Positions 25,017 to 31,830 of a stretch of 64,000 nt of DNA are shown here, piece after piece. Under the pieces are notes generated by a model, which made no database searches, was not told where the DNA came from, and saw only the letters and a program-made list of their open reading frames with translations. The stretch is from Ardenticatenaceae bacterium (lineage in GTDB: Bacteria; Chloroflexota; Anaerolineae; Promineifilales; Promineifilaceae), in contig JACKCD010000005.1 in the NCBI GenBank assembly GCA_020634215.1, positions 1 to 64,000 of the forward strand. Reading direction: 5' to 3'. A program made the position numbers and the translations under genes. Within the stretch, counting starts at the first letter, position 1; each line of letters starts with the position of its first letter.

Positions 25017-26153
25017 CTATTGGTCAGGTGATGACAGAACGGCCGTTTCCTCAATATCTGCCGCAATCGCCACCAACGCCTCCGCCTGAATAAACCCAGC
25101 AGCGGTAGCATGTTCGGCAGCGGCATAACTATCGGCCGTTAGCAGCAGCGGCACTTCCCCCGCTATCTCCTGCCCAAGTTGCGCCACCTCCTCATCCCGT
25201 ACCGTATCCGACACATCACGAATATAAATTGCCGCAATACGCCCTGGAAACTCAGCCACCACCTCGCGGTAAATCTCCGGATCTTGCTGGCCGCTGTCGC
25301 CAATCAACAAAAACGGTAGCGTAGCGTGGGTTTGTAAAATGTGGCGAATTTGCTCCAGCTTGTGAGTGCGGTGATCTTTGGCAAACAGCTTGTCGGCATC
25401 CAGTCCTAAATCACGCAAAAAGATGGGGCCGGCCGGAATCTCATTCAGCACCATAAAATCAGCCAGCAAATCATACAAATTCCACGGACTGCTAGAAACA
25501 TAAAAAATGGGGTTGCACGTGTCCCCTTGTCCACCGCGCTGCAACGCCCGGTAAAACGCCGCCACGCCGGGAAAGGGCAGCCGCGTCCGAGCATTATGGA
25601 GCAGCGTCAGCTCGGCCACCTTGAGCAAATTGGTAGCAAATGTCTGCAAAATCGTATCGTCTATATCGCTAATAACGCCAAATTGAGCATTTGCGGGCGG
25701 TACAATCACCTCGCCCACCCCTTGTACCGCTGGCTGCCCCAGCATAGTCACGATGGCAGAGTATGGGGTATGAGTCAGATCAGCCTCCGCAGCTTTTGGA
25801 GAAGTGATGTTGAGGTCAAGAAAAAAGTATCCTTCTTCATCGGTTATGGTTTCCACCGTGTGGTTGGCCAACTGGATTTGCAGTGACACACCGGGCAGTT
25901 CGTCGCTGTCAAAGCGGCGGTACACTGATAGCAAGTTGTCCCACATGGTGTCGTTGTCGCTGGCAGGCAAGATACCTTTGTCTTCCAGCACACGCCCACG
26001 CAGATAGAGCTTTTCGGCCGTTCCGTGTCCCCGGTACACCACAATCTTTATTTTCTCGTCCCCACCCAGCCGCTTATGCAGTTGGTTCCGCAGGTCATCA
26101 AAGTGAGTTTCGGCCTGGTAGCCGAGTTGGATAAGTTTGTGTTTCCATTCCAT
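25017..26153 (-). CDS. App1-family (DUF2183) phosphatase-like protein
   Basis: The protein has 378 residues. The C-terminal half holds the HAD-like App1 catalytic core: VISDIDDTI with the DxDxT nucleophile near 162-166, the Ser/Thr motif YVSSSPWNLYD, and a late acidic motif LIGDSGQQDPE. Yeast App1 is a Mg2+-dependent phosphatidate phosphatase; bacterial homologues are uncharacterised. The N-terminal half is a beta-sandwich-like domain usual for this family (VYRGHGTAEKLYLRGRV). The ATG at 26153 is 6 nt downstream of TACAAT with no ribosome-binding site, suggesting a leaderless mRNA. A strong terminator sits directly upstream, insulating it or acting as an attenuator. Convergent with the RidA gene. 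Confidence 0.88.
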   Translation of the reverse strand: MEWKHKLIQLGYQAETHFDDLRNQLHKRLGGDEKIKIVVYRGHGTAEKLYLRGRVLEDKGILPASDNDTMWDNLLSVYRRFDSDELPGVSLQIQLANHTVETITDEEGYFFLDLNITSPKAAEADLTHTPYSAIVTMLGQPAVQGVGEVIVPPANAQFGVISDIDDTILQTFATNLLKVAELTLLHNARTRLPFPGVAAFYRALQRGGQGDTCNPIFYVSSSPWNLYDLLADFMVLNEIPAGPIFLRDLGLDADKLFAKDHRTHKLEQIRHILQTHATLPFLLIGDSGQQDPEIYREVVAEFPGRIAAIYIRDVSDTVRDEEVAQLGQEIAGEVPLLLTADSYAAAEHATAAGFIQAEALVAIAADIEETAVLSSPDQ

Positions 26154-26159
26154 GGGGGT

Positions 26160-26165
26160 ATTGTA
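26160..26165 (-). promoter_or_regulatory. -10-like TACAAT at leaderless spacing before the App1 gene
   Basis: TACAAT on the minus strand is followed by six bases and the ATG at 26153. This is the same arrangement as at 21797, 21890 and 28828. No clear -35 is present because the upstream DNA is a terminator stem. Confidence 0.45.
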
Positions 26166-26198
26166 CAAAAAAAAGACCTCTCGGTGGGAGAGGTCTTT
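26164..26198 (-). terminator. Strong rho-independent terminator directly upstream of the App1 gene
   Basis: A perfect 11-bp stem (AAAGACCTCTC with GAGAGGTCTTT) has a 5-nt loop and, on the minus strand, eight consecutive T. It ends only ~10 bp before the App1 start codon. No protein-coding gene is apparent just upstream on that strand, so it ends either a small RNA or a regulated leader. Confidence 0.88.
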
Positions 26199-26606
26199 GA
26201 TTCCGTTTATTTGATGGGCATTACATACCGTTCGGCCTTGGGGTTGCACCACAGGCAGTCGCTCCATTCGCTGGCTCCTGTTACCGCCTCCCCAAAACGG
26301 CGACATTGCTCAAATAACCAGGTAAAAAGTGTGTGTGCTTTGCTGTTTGTCAACATCTTTTTGTGTTCTTGCTCCTATCAAGGTTCGACAATGTTAGACA
26401 CGGGTGGTGACAAAGGGTCACTCCTTGCTCAAGGTGGAGTATAAGGATTGGGCAGGTTGAATCATATGTGACCTTCGTACTACTGCAACTAGGCGGCATA
26501 GGGAAACAAGGGTATAGTTTGCGCGGTGTGGTGGGAAAACGGCCGTTTTGCCGACCCCTGCCACCCATAACAGCTACCAATATATTCCCACTTTTGCGGA
26601 GGAACC
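26199..26606. other. Geneless region, possible small RNA or leader on the minus strand
   Basis: About 400 bp hold no convincing reading frame. A minus-strand transcript starting here would end at the terminator 26164-26198. One AACGGCCGTT copy lies at 26539. GCGGAGGA at 26596-26603 is the ribosome-binding site of the next gene. I found no match to tRNA, tmRNA, SRP or RNase P RNA by eye. Confidence 0.4.
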
Positions 26607-28178
26607 ATGATCTTTAAGAGTCCCTATCCCGATGTCGAAATCCCTAACGTCTCTCTCACCGAGTTCTTGCTCGAACGCACGGCTCCCTTTGCCGACAAAG
26701 CCGCCCTTGTTGACGGCCCCAGCGGCCGCACCATCACCTACGGCCAGCTTGGCGGAGCTATTCGCCTGGTTGCCGCCAGCCTCAGCCAGCGCGGTTTTGC
26801 CAAAGGGGACGTATTCGCCATCTACAGCCCCAACATCCCCGAATATGCCATTGCTTTTCATGGCGTTTCGCTGGCCGGTGGCATTGTCACCACCGCCAAC
26901 CCCCTCTACACCGCCGACGAACTGGCGCACCAACTCAATGATTCCAATGCCAAATATTTGCTGACTATTCCCATGTTCCTCGACAAGGCTCAGGAAGCAG
27001 CGGCCAAGTCAGGCGTAGAGGAAATCTTTGTCTTTGGCGAAGCCGAAGGTGCAACCCCATTTGCCTCCCTCCTCCGCAGCGACGGCAAAATGGCACCCGT
27101 TACCTTTAATCCAGCCGAAGATTTGGTTGTGCTACCCTATTCCAGCGGCACCACTGGCCTGCCCAAAGGGGTCATGCTCACCCACCGCAACATTGTCGCC
27201 AACATTGTCCAGGTCGAAGGCATGACCGATTTTGACCTCGTCACGGAAGAGGATGTTGTCATTGGTGTGCTGCCGTTTTTCCACATTTATGGCATGGTTG
27301 TCATCATGAATATGACGCTGGCGCGAGGGGCAACGGTTGTCACCATCCCCCGCTTTGACCCGGCGCAATTCTTGGAAGTGATGCAAAAATACAAAGTCAC
27401 CCGTGCCAATTTGGTGCCGCCTATTCTGGTTTTCCTTGCCAAGCACCCCGTTGTCGGTCAGTTTGACCTTTCTGCTCTCAAAACCCTGAACTCAGGTGCG
27501 GCTCCGCTGGGGACAGAAGTGGCGGAAGAAGTTGCGGCGCGGATTGGCTGCGCGGTCTACCAGGGGTATGGCATGACGGAAACCAGCCCCGTGACCCACA
27601 TTTGCCCCGTCAAAACCCCGATGAAATATGCTTCGGTGGGGCCGGCCGTTCCCAACATGGAAATCATGGTGGCCGACACCGCAACCGGGGAGGCACTGAG
27701 GGTGAACGAACGGGGCGAAATTTGTATGCGTGGCCCCAATATCATGAAAGGGTATTTGAATAACCCCGAGGCCACTGCCGCCACCATTGACAGCGAGGGA
27801 TGGCTGCATTCGGGTGACGTGGGTTATATTGATGAGGACGGCGACTTTTTCATCGTGGATCGGGTGAAGGAGTTGATCAAGTACAAGGGTTTCCAGGTGG
27901 CACCGGCCGAACTAGAGGCGTTGCTATTAGGGCATCCGGCCATTGCTGACGTGGCTGTTATTCCCAGCCCGGATGATGAAGCGGGTGAGGTACCTAAGGC
28001 GTTTATTGTTGCTAAACAGGAAATTGACGCGGAAGAAATCCAGGAATGGGTGGCCGCCCAAGTATCGCCGCACAAAAAGATTCGCCGCGTGGAGTTTGTG
28101 ACTGAGATTCCCAAATCCATTTCGGGCAAAATCTTGCGCCGTGTGCTGGTGGAGCAGGAGCGAGCGAAGTTGGGATAG
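26607..28178 (+). CDS. AMP-dependent acyl-CoA ligase (4-coumarate-CoA ligase-like)
   Basis: This 523-residue ANL-superfamily enzyme activates a carboxylic acid with ATP and transfers it to CoA. The P-loop YSSGTTGLPKGV is near residue 178. GYGMTETSP is the A5 motif, SGDVGYIDEDGDFFIVDR covers A7/A8, and SGKILRR near the C-terminus carries the catalytic Lys. The order and spacing match 4-coumarate/long-chain fatty acid ligases. There is a strong ribosome-binding site, GCGGAGGA, and no signal peptide. Substrate cannot be fixed by eye; a medium-chain or aryl acid is likely. An enoyl-CoA hydratase at 34 kb is not in the same operon. Confidence 0.93.
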   Translation: MIFKSPYPDVEIPNVSLTEFLLERTAPFADKAALVDGPSGRTITYGQLGGAIRLVAASLSQRGFAKGDVFAIYSPNIPEYAIAFHGVSLAGGIVTTANPLYTADELAHQLNDSNAKYLLTIPMFLDKAQEAAAKSGVEEIFVFGEAEGATPFASLLRSDGKMAPVTFNPAEDLVVLPYSSGTTGLPKGVMLTHRNIVANIVQVEGMTDFDLVTEEDVVIGVLPFFHIYGMVVIMNMTLARGATVVTIPRFDPAQFLEVMQKYKVTRANLVPPILVFLAKHPVVGQFDLSALKTLNSGAAPLGTEVAEEVAARIGCAVYQGYGMTETSPVTHICPVKTPMKYASVGPAVPNMEIMVADTATGEALRVNERGEICMRGPNIMKGYLNNPEATAATIDSEGWLHSGDVGYIDEDGDFFIVDRVKELIKYKGFQVAPAELEALLLGHPAIADVAVIPSPDDEAGEVPKAFIVAKQEIDAEEIQEWVAAQVSPHKKIRRVEFVTEIPKSISGKILRRVLVEQERAKLG

Positions 28179-28182
28179 AAGT

Positions 28183-28254
28183 AATCGGTGATCAGTAATC
28201 AGTAATCAGTTCGCCTACTGTTTACTGATTACCGTTTACTGATTACTGGTTACG
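28183..28254. repeat. Intergenic hairpin repeat, family CAGTAATCGGT (second copy)
   Basis: Words TAATCGGT, CAGTAATCAGTAATCAGT and their complements ACTGTTTACTGATTACCG and ACTGATTACTGGT face each other. It is related to the repeat at 2971-3060. It lies between the ligase stop codon and the ribosome-binding site of the OsmC-family gene. Confidence 0.75.
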
Positions 28255-28266
28255 TGGAGAAGACAA

Positions 28267-28746
28267 ATGAATGATGACGTTGTGTACACGTCGCAGGTGC
28301 GAATTGAACGGGTGAAGGGGCCGCTGCGGCGGGCATATTTGCCGCAGGAGGCGGAGCCGGTGCTGTTTGGGGTGCATTCGGAGGTGGCGGAGCATTATGG
28401 GGTGGATACCAATGTCCACAATCCCCACGCCACGACGCTGGATTATGTGATTGCCTCTGCCGGTGGTTGACTGACGGGAACGTTTGGCGGCGCGCTGGAA
28501 GTGCGTCAAATTCCGGCGGGTGAGGGGCTGTTAACCAGCGATGTGCGCGGTGAGGTGGAGAAGGATGGGCGGGTGCTGGTCATCAAGCGGATTCATGTGA
28601 CGTATTATTTGAAGGTGGCGGTAAAGGATAGGGAAACGGCCGTTCGTGTCCACGACATGCACGCCGATTTTTGCCCCGTCGCTCGCTCGATCAAAGGGTG
28701 TATTGACATTACCACGGAGCTGGTGATGGAAGAAACGGGTAGTTAG
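28267..28746 (+). CDS. OsmC-family protein with in-frame TGA at the redox cysteine: probable selenoprotein
   Basis: Reading through TGA at 28468-28470 gives 159 residues with continuous OsmC/Ohr-like similarity. Before the TGA is HATTLDYVIASAGG; after it is LTGTFGGALEVRQIP. In the family this spot is the peroxidatic Cys of a GGCLTGT-type motif. The second conserved Cys is intact at residue 136 (HADFCPVARSIKG), about 68 residues later, the normal spacing. Thus residue 68 is most simply selenocysteine. A stem-loop begins 13 nt after the TGA. The upstream start ATG has GTGGAGAAG, and the downstream part lacks its own start signals. OsmC proteins reduce organic hydroperoxides through this Cys pair. 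Alternatives are a nonsense mutation, or a sequencing error of TGC to TGA; selA/selB/selC are not in the window. Confidence 0.85.
28483..28510 (+). promoter_or_regulatory. Candidate bacterial SECIS stem-loop
   Basis: GGCGCGC (28489-28495) pairs with GTGCGTC (28501-28507) around the loop TGGAA. Flanking TTT and AAA can extend the stem. The apical loop starts 26 nt after the TGA and has G at positions 2 and 3. Both features fit known bacterial SECIS geometry, where SelB binds a small G-containing loop 16-37 nt downstream. Confidence 0.6.
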
Positions 28747-28779
28747 AGATTGGAGATTGGGGATTTTGAATCTCCAATC
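28743..28779. repeat. 37-bp repeat, left copy, family GAGATTGGAGATTGG
   Basis: The 37 bp from 28743 are identical to 29643-29679, exactly 900 bp apart, and flank a two-gene cassette. Each copy holds the inverted pair GATTGGAGATT/AATCTCCAATC. The left copy overlaps the stop codon of the OsmC-family gene. A third, looser relative is at 46634-46670. Confidence 0.95.
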
Positions 28780-28815
28780 CTCATACTCTTTAGCACCAAT
28801 TGTGTCTACTGCTGT

Positions 28816-28821
28816 TATAAT
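28816..28821 (+). promoter_or_regulatory. -10 element of leaderless DUF5678-like gene
   Basis: A perfect TATAAT is followed by six bases and ATG 28828. The 11-mer GCTGTTATAAT here is identical to 38191-38201 upstream of trkA. No ribosome-binding site precedes the ATG. Confidence 0.6.
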
Positions 28822-28827
28822 GACACC

Positions 28828-29217
28828 ATGAGTACACAAATATTGTTGAATATCCCTGACAATGTTTATAGCCATGCCGAGCAACTCGCGGCCAAAATGC
28901 AGCGGGATGTTTCCGATTTGTTTTTAGAGGTAATTGTGCGTTCTTATGCGCCATTTCCCGTTGATTCCCGACGTGACACAATGAATCAGGAGGTAGCTGC
29001 TTACAAAGGGCTTCATCCTCAACTGATCAAAAGCCATCTTGGTCAATATGTAGCCATCACGAATGGGCAGCTAGTTGATAGTGATCCCGATCCCATTGCT
29101 TTGCTCAAGCGAGTGCGCCAAAACTTCCCTAATCAAGTTGTATTGCGGCGCAAAGTTGAAACGAAAGATACACCTGAAATCCGCGTCAATCATCCGCGTA
29201 TTTACACTCAGCCATGA
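28828..29217 (+). CDS. DUF5678-like protein, first gene of a two-gene cassette
   Basis: The protein has 129 residues. The N-terminus (ILLNIPDNVYSHAEQLAAKM) looks like a ribbon-helix-helix or antitoxin-type helix. The C-terminus (LGQYVAITNGQLVDSDPDPI, then ALLKRVRQNFP) resembles DUF5678, small proteins often encoded beside aspartyl proteases. The start is set by a TATAAT 6 nt upstream and by the MSTQ beginning; upstream in-frame codons run into the repeat. Its TGA overlaps the ATG of the protease gene by 4 bp, so the two are translationally coupled. The function of the family is not established; a regulator or substrate of the protease is an inference. Confidence 0.75.
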   Translation: MSTQILLNIPDNVYSHAEQLAAKMQRDVSDLFLEVIVRSYAPFPVDSRRDTMNQEVAAYKGLHPQLIKSHLGQYVAITNGQLVDSDPDPIALLKRVRQNFPNQVVLRRKVETKDTPEIRVNHPRIYTQP

Positions 29218-29609
29218 CACGCAGCTTAACATTTGATTACGACCACGCCTATTATCCAGCCGCACCCCAAGTAGAAATTACGGTAGATGGTTATGATCCT
29301 GACTATGTGCCAGTCACTTTATTTGTCTTTGCTGATTCTGGAGCAGATGGAACCATGCTGCCACGCGATGTGCTGGAAACAGTAGGAGCAGAATATGCTG
29401 ACACAGTGATTTTACGGGGAACGGCTGGGGGTGTTCAACAATTGGATCGCTATACAATACGAGTTCGCATTGACAATAAAACAATACATGGAATTGAAGC
29501 TGTTGCTACTGGACGAGGTAGTGAACCCATTCTGGGGCGAGACGTGCTGAACGCTTTTGTTGTTACCTTAAATGGACCTGCCAATATCACAGAAATTGCT
29601 TTGGATTAA
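29214..29609 (+). CDS. Retropepsin-like aspartyl protease (clan AA)
   Basis: This 131-residue protein has the catalytic motif FADSGADGTMLP, the D(S/T)GA signature of clan AA, and a later hydrophobic-hydrophobic-Gly motif, EPILGRDVLN, as in single-domain retropepsin-like enzymes that work as homodimers. There is no signal peptide, so it is cytoplasmic. It overlaps the upstream gene by ATGA. Both genes sit between identical 37-bp repeats, suggesting the pair moved or recombined as a unit. Substrate unknown. Confidence 0.85.
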   Translation: MTRSLTFDYDHAYYPAAPQVEITVDGYDPDYVPVTLFVFADSGADGTMLPRDVLETVGAEYADTVILRGTAGGVQQLDRYTIRVRIDNKTIHGIEAVATGRGSEPILGRDVLNAFVVTLNGPANITEIALD

Positions 29610-29642
29610 ACAGTATTGTTTTGTATGTGAAGAAACAAGCCA

Positions 29643-29697
29643 TTAGAGATTGGAGATTGGGGATTTTGAATCTCCAATCTCCAATCCCCAATCTCTA
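29643..29697. repeat. 37-bp repeat, right copy, extended into a longer hairpin
   Basis: The first 37 bp match 28743-28779 exactly. The copy then continues with another CTCCAATCCCCAATCTCT, which makes a perfect 23-bp or longer inverted repeat with its own left half. It ends 19 bp before the next gene. Confidence 0.95.
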
Positions 29698-29715
29698 CAA
29701 TATTTAACGAGGAAT

Positions 29716-30663
29716 ATGATAGTCGTTGCAAGTTCAAACGGCCGTGTGGGAATTCAGGCGGCCATGGATGTGTTGAAAGCGGGCGGAACGGCCGTTTCTG
29801 CTGTCGAAGCCGGGATTCGGTTGGTGGAAGCCAACCCGGAAGATCATTCGGTCGGTTACAACAGTTACCCCAATATTTTGGGGGAGTTGGAGTTGGATGC
29901 CAGTATCATGAACGGCCGTTCGCTCGAAAGCGGAGCCGTTGGTGCCATGCGTGGCTACCTCTACGCCATCACCGTTGCCCGGCAAGTCATGGAAAAGCTG
30001 CCCCACGTCTTTTTGGCGGGGGAAGGAGCCGAACGGTTTGCCGCCGAAATGGGGCATGAACGCGCCAGCGACCTGGTGCGCGAGGAAATCATGGCCTTCC
30101 GCGAAGAACGGCTCAAGCGCGACATGCCTGCCGAGGTCTTTGACAACCTAGCCCAGCGCAGCGACCTGTACGAATGGGTCAAGCTGGCAACCGACCCCCA
30201 GCGCACCTACGGCACGGTCAACTTTTTGGCAAAAGACAGCCACGGCGATATTTGTGCCGGGGTCAGCACCAGCGGCTGGGCCTGGAAATACCCTGGTCGC
30301 TTAGGCGACTCCCCCATCATCGGCGCGGGCAACTATGCTGACAATCGGTATGGCGCGGCGGCCTGCACCGGCATGGGCGAAATGGCAATCCGCGCCTGCA
30401 CCGCCCACAGCGTCGTTTTTTACCTAAAAATGGGGATGTCGGTGGAGGAGGCTGGCAAACGCGCCATGGCAGACCTCAATGATCTTGGTGGCCGCTTCAT
30501 CAGCCGCATGAACTTAGTCGTCTTGGATAAAGATGGCAACTCCGGCGGCTTCACCAGCCACCAGGACGGAACCTACATCTACCAAACAGCCGATATGGAC
30601 ACCTACGTCGAACCCAACCGCACCTACGTCAACATTCCCGCCCGTTGGGATCAGGAAAAATAA
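29716..30663 (+). CDS. Isoaspartyl peptidase/L-asparaginase (Ntn hydrolase, glycosylasparaginase-like)
   Basis: This 315-residue precursor should cleave itself before a threonine that becomes the N-terminal nucleophile of the beta subunit. The cleavage site is in TYGTVNFLAKDSHGDICAG, with Thr at residue 167. The substrate-binding blocks GWAWKYPGRLGDSPIIGAG and TGMGE follow. The alpha part has the family start IVVASSNGR and AVSAVEAGIRLVE. Members hydrolyse isoaspartyl dipeptides, asparagine or N-acetylglucosaminyl-asparagine. The long alpha subunit favours the glycosylasparaginase-like group. No signal peptide is present. The start at 29716 follows AACGAGGA. A perfect 18-bp hairpin follows the stop. 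Confidence 0.92.
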   Translation: MIVVASSNGRVGIQAAMDVLKAGGTAVSAVEAGIRLVEANPEDHSVGYNSYPNILGELELDASIMNGRSLESGAVGAMRGYLYAITVARQVMEKLPHVFLAGEGAERFAAEMGHERASDLVREEIMAFREERLKRDMPAEVFDNLAQRSDLYEWVKLATDPQRTYGTVNFLAKDSHGDICAGVSTSGWAWKYPGRLGDSPIIGAGNYADNRYGAAACTGMGEMAIRACTAHSVVFYLKMGMSVEEAGKRAMADLNDLGGRFISRMNLVVLDKDGNSGGFTSHQDGTYIYQTADMDTYVEPNRTYVNIPARWDQEK

Positions 30664-30671
30664 AGAAATGG

Positions 30672-30745
30672 GACGCAGATTTGCCTGATCTAACTGATTT
30701 TGCATGATCACCATATAAATCAGGCAAATCAGGCAAATCTGCGTC
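30672..30745. repeat. Perfect 18-bp intergenic hairpin between convergent genes
   Basis: GACGCAGATTTGCCTGAT (30672-30689) and its exact complement (30728-30745) flank a 38-nt loop. The right arm abuts the stop codon of the minus-strand gene. The words ATCAGGCAA are repeated in tandem within the right arm. It may end both transcripts without a T-tract. Confidence 0.9.
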
Positions 30746-31825
30746 CTATTCCCCCTCCCAGATTAACGTCTCTACTGGTTGATACGCCTGTTCGTAGCCA
30801 AAGTAGCCGGGGCCACCGAGGGCGATGCCGCCGGGGGTGCGCCAACGGCCGTTACAGGGAATCCCCAGCAGCGTCACCCGAAAGCCATAGTGCAAACTCT
30901 CCGTTGTCACCGGCTCCCCCGTTTGGCTGTCCACCGACATAATCAGGTCAGGCACCGAGCAAAGCAGCCGCCCCGACAGCGTCTGGGCAATTAAAAACTC
31001 ATTCTGAAAATCCACCCGCACCGTCTCATCCGCCCCCTGCACATCAAAATGCCCTCGCGCCCACCCCTGGGCAATTCGCCGATAGACATCCACAATTTTG
31101 CCGGAAAAGAGGCGAAAGCCGCCCGTTACGTCCAAAATTGCCTGAATCGGGTCATCGTGCCGCGCCCGTGCCTCGCGCAGCGAACGGCCGATTTTTAACG
31201 CTAACGACAACGTACCCGGAATCATCGCCTCCCGAATTTGCCGCCCCGTCATCGGGTAGCCCGCCATCGCCGCCCGTCCCCCCATCTGCACACACACCGC
31301 CCGCGCAATCCGCTCCGTCTGCAAATTGCTGGTCGTTTGCAGCACAATACAGTTGCCCGCCGCGTCCACCAGCGTGGCCGGCGTGGCCGGAATGTCAAAC
31401 AGCGTTGGCGTAATCATCTGTACCTCAGGATACGCCCGTCCCATCCCGTCGCAATCCACCAGTGGCAGCCCCGTCAAAGCCGCCGCCCGCACCGGCATCG
31501 TCGAATTGCTGCCGCCAACCTCCACCGGGGCAATCGCCACCGCCTTTTGGCCCAGAAAAGCCTCTAATGCCCGCAGCGCCCGCACCCCTTCATCCCCCTT
31601 TTCAATCCGCTCCATGCCAATCACCGGCGCACCAATGTTCCACAGCGGCACAACCAGCCCGTCGTCGTCCAGTTCCTCCGGCTGAATAACCCGCACCGGG
31701 CCGTGGCTTTTAATCGCCTGTTCCGCCACCAGCCGCCCCCGGTACGGGTCGCCTCCGCCCCCCGTGCCTAAAATGGCGGCGCCAGTGGCGAGATCGGTCA
31801 TGTCTGCAAGGGTAATTTGGTTCAT
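30746..31825 (-). CDS. DUF917 family protein
   Basis: The 359-residue protein has the family hallmarks: an N-terminal LATGAAILGTGGGGDPYRGRL loop, VEVGGSNSTMPVRAAAL, LVDCDGMGRAYPE and a late GIALGGPGYFGY. DUF917 proteins are nearly always encoded beside hydantoinase/oxoprolinase subunits, and some have been linked to S-methyl thiohydantoin desulfuration. Here the gene starts 5 bp after the stop of a hydantoinase-type gene, so they are co-transcribed and probably form one complex or pathway. The catalytic role of this member is not known. Confidence 0.9.
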   Translation of the reverse strand: MNQITLADMTDLATGAAILGTGGGGDPYRGRLVAEQAIKSHGPVRVIQPEELDDDGLVVPLWNIGAPVIGMERIEKGDEGVRALRALEAFLGQKAVAIAPVEVGGSNSTMPVRAAALTGLPLVDCDGMGRAYPEVQMITPTLFDIPATPATLVDAAGNCIVLQTTSNLQTERIARAVCVQMGGRAAMAGYPMTGRQIREAMIPGTLSLALKIGRSLREARARHDDPIQAILDVTGGFRLFSGKIVDVYRRIAQGWARGHFDVQGADETVRVDFQNEFLIAQTLSGRLLCSVPDLIMSVDSQTGEPVTTESLHYGFRVTLLGIPCNGRWRTPGGIALGGPGYFGYEQAYQPVETLIWEGE

Positions 31826-31830
31826 GGGAA

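Noticed and set aside
26199..26420. Possible tRNA or other housekeeping RNA because of a GGTTCGA-like word at 26392
   Set aside because: No acceptor stem, anticodon arm or matching D-loop could be built around it.
28468..28470. TGA as an ordinary stop giving a 67-residue protein, with a second gene from GTG 28501
   Set aside because: OsmC homology is continuous across the TGA, the TGA replaces the catalytic Cys, and the GTG has no ribosome-binding site.
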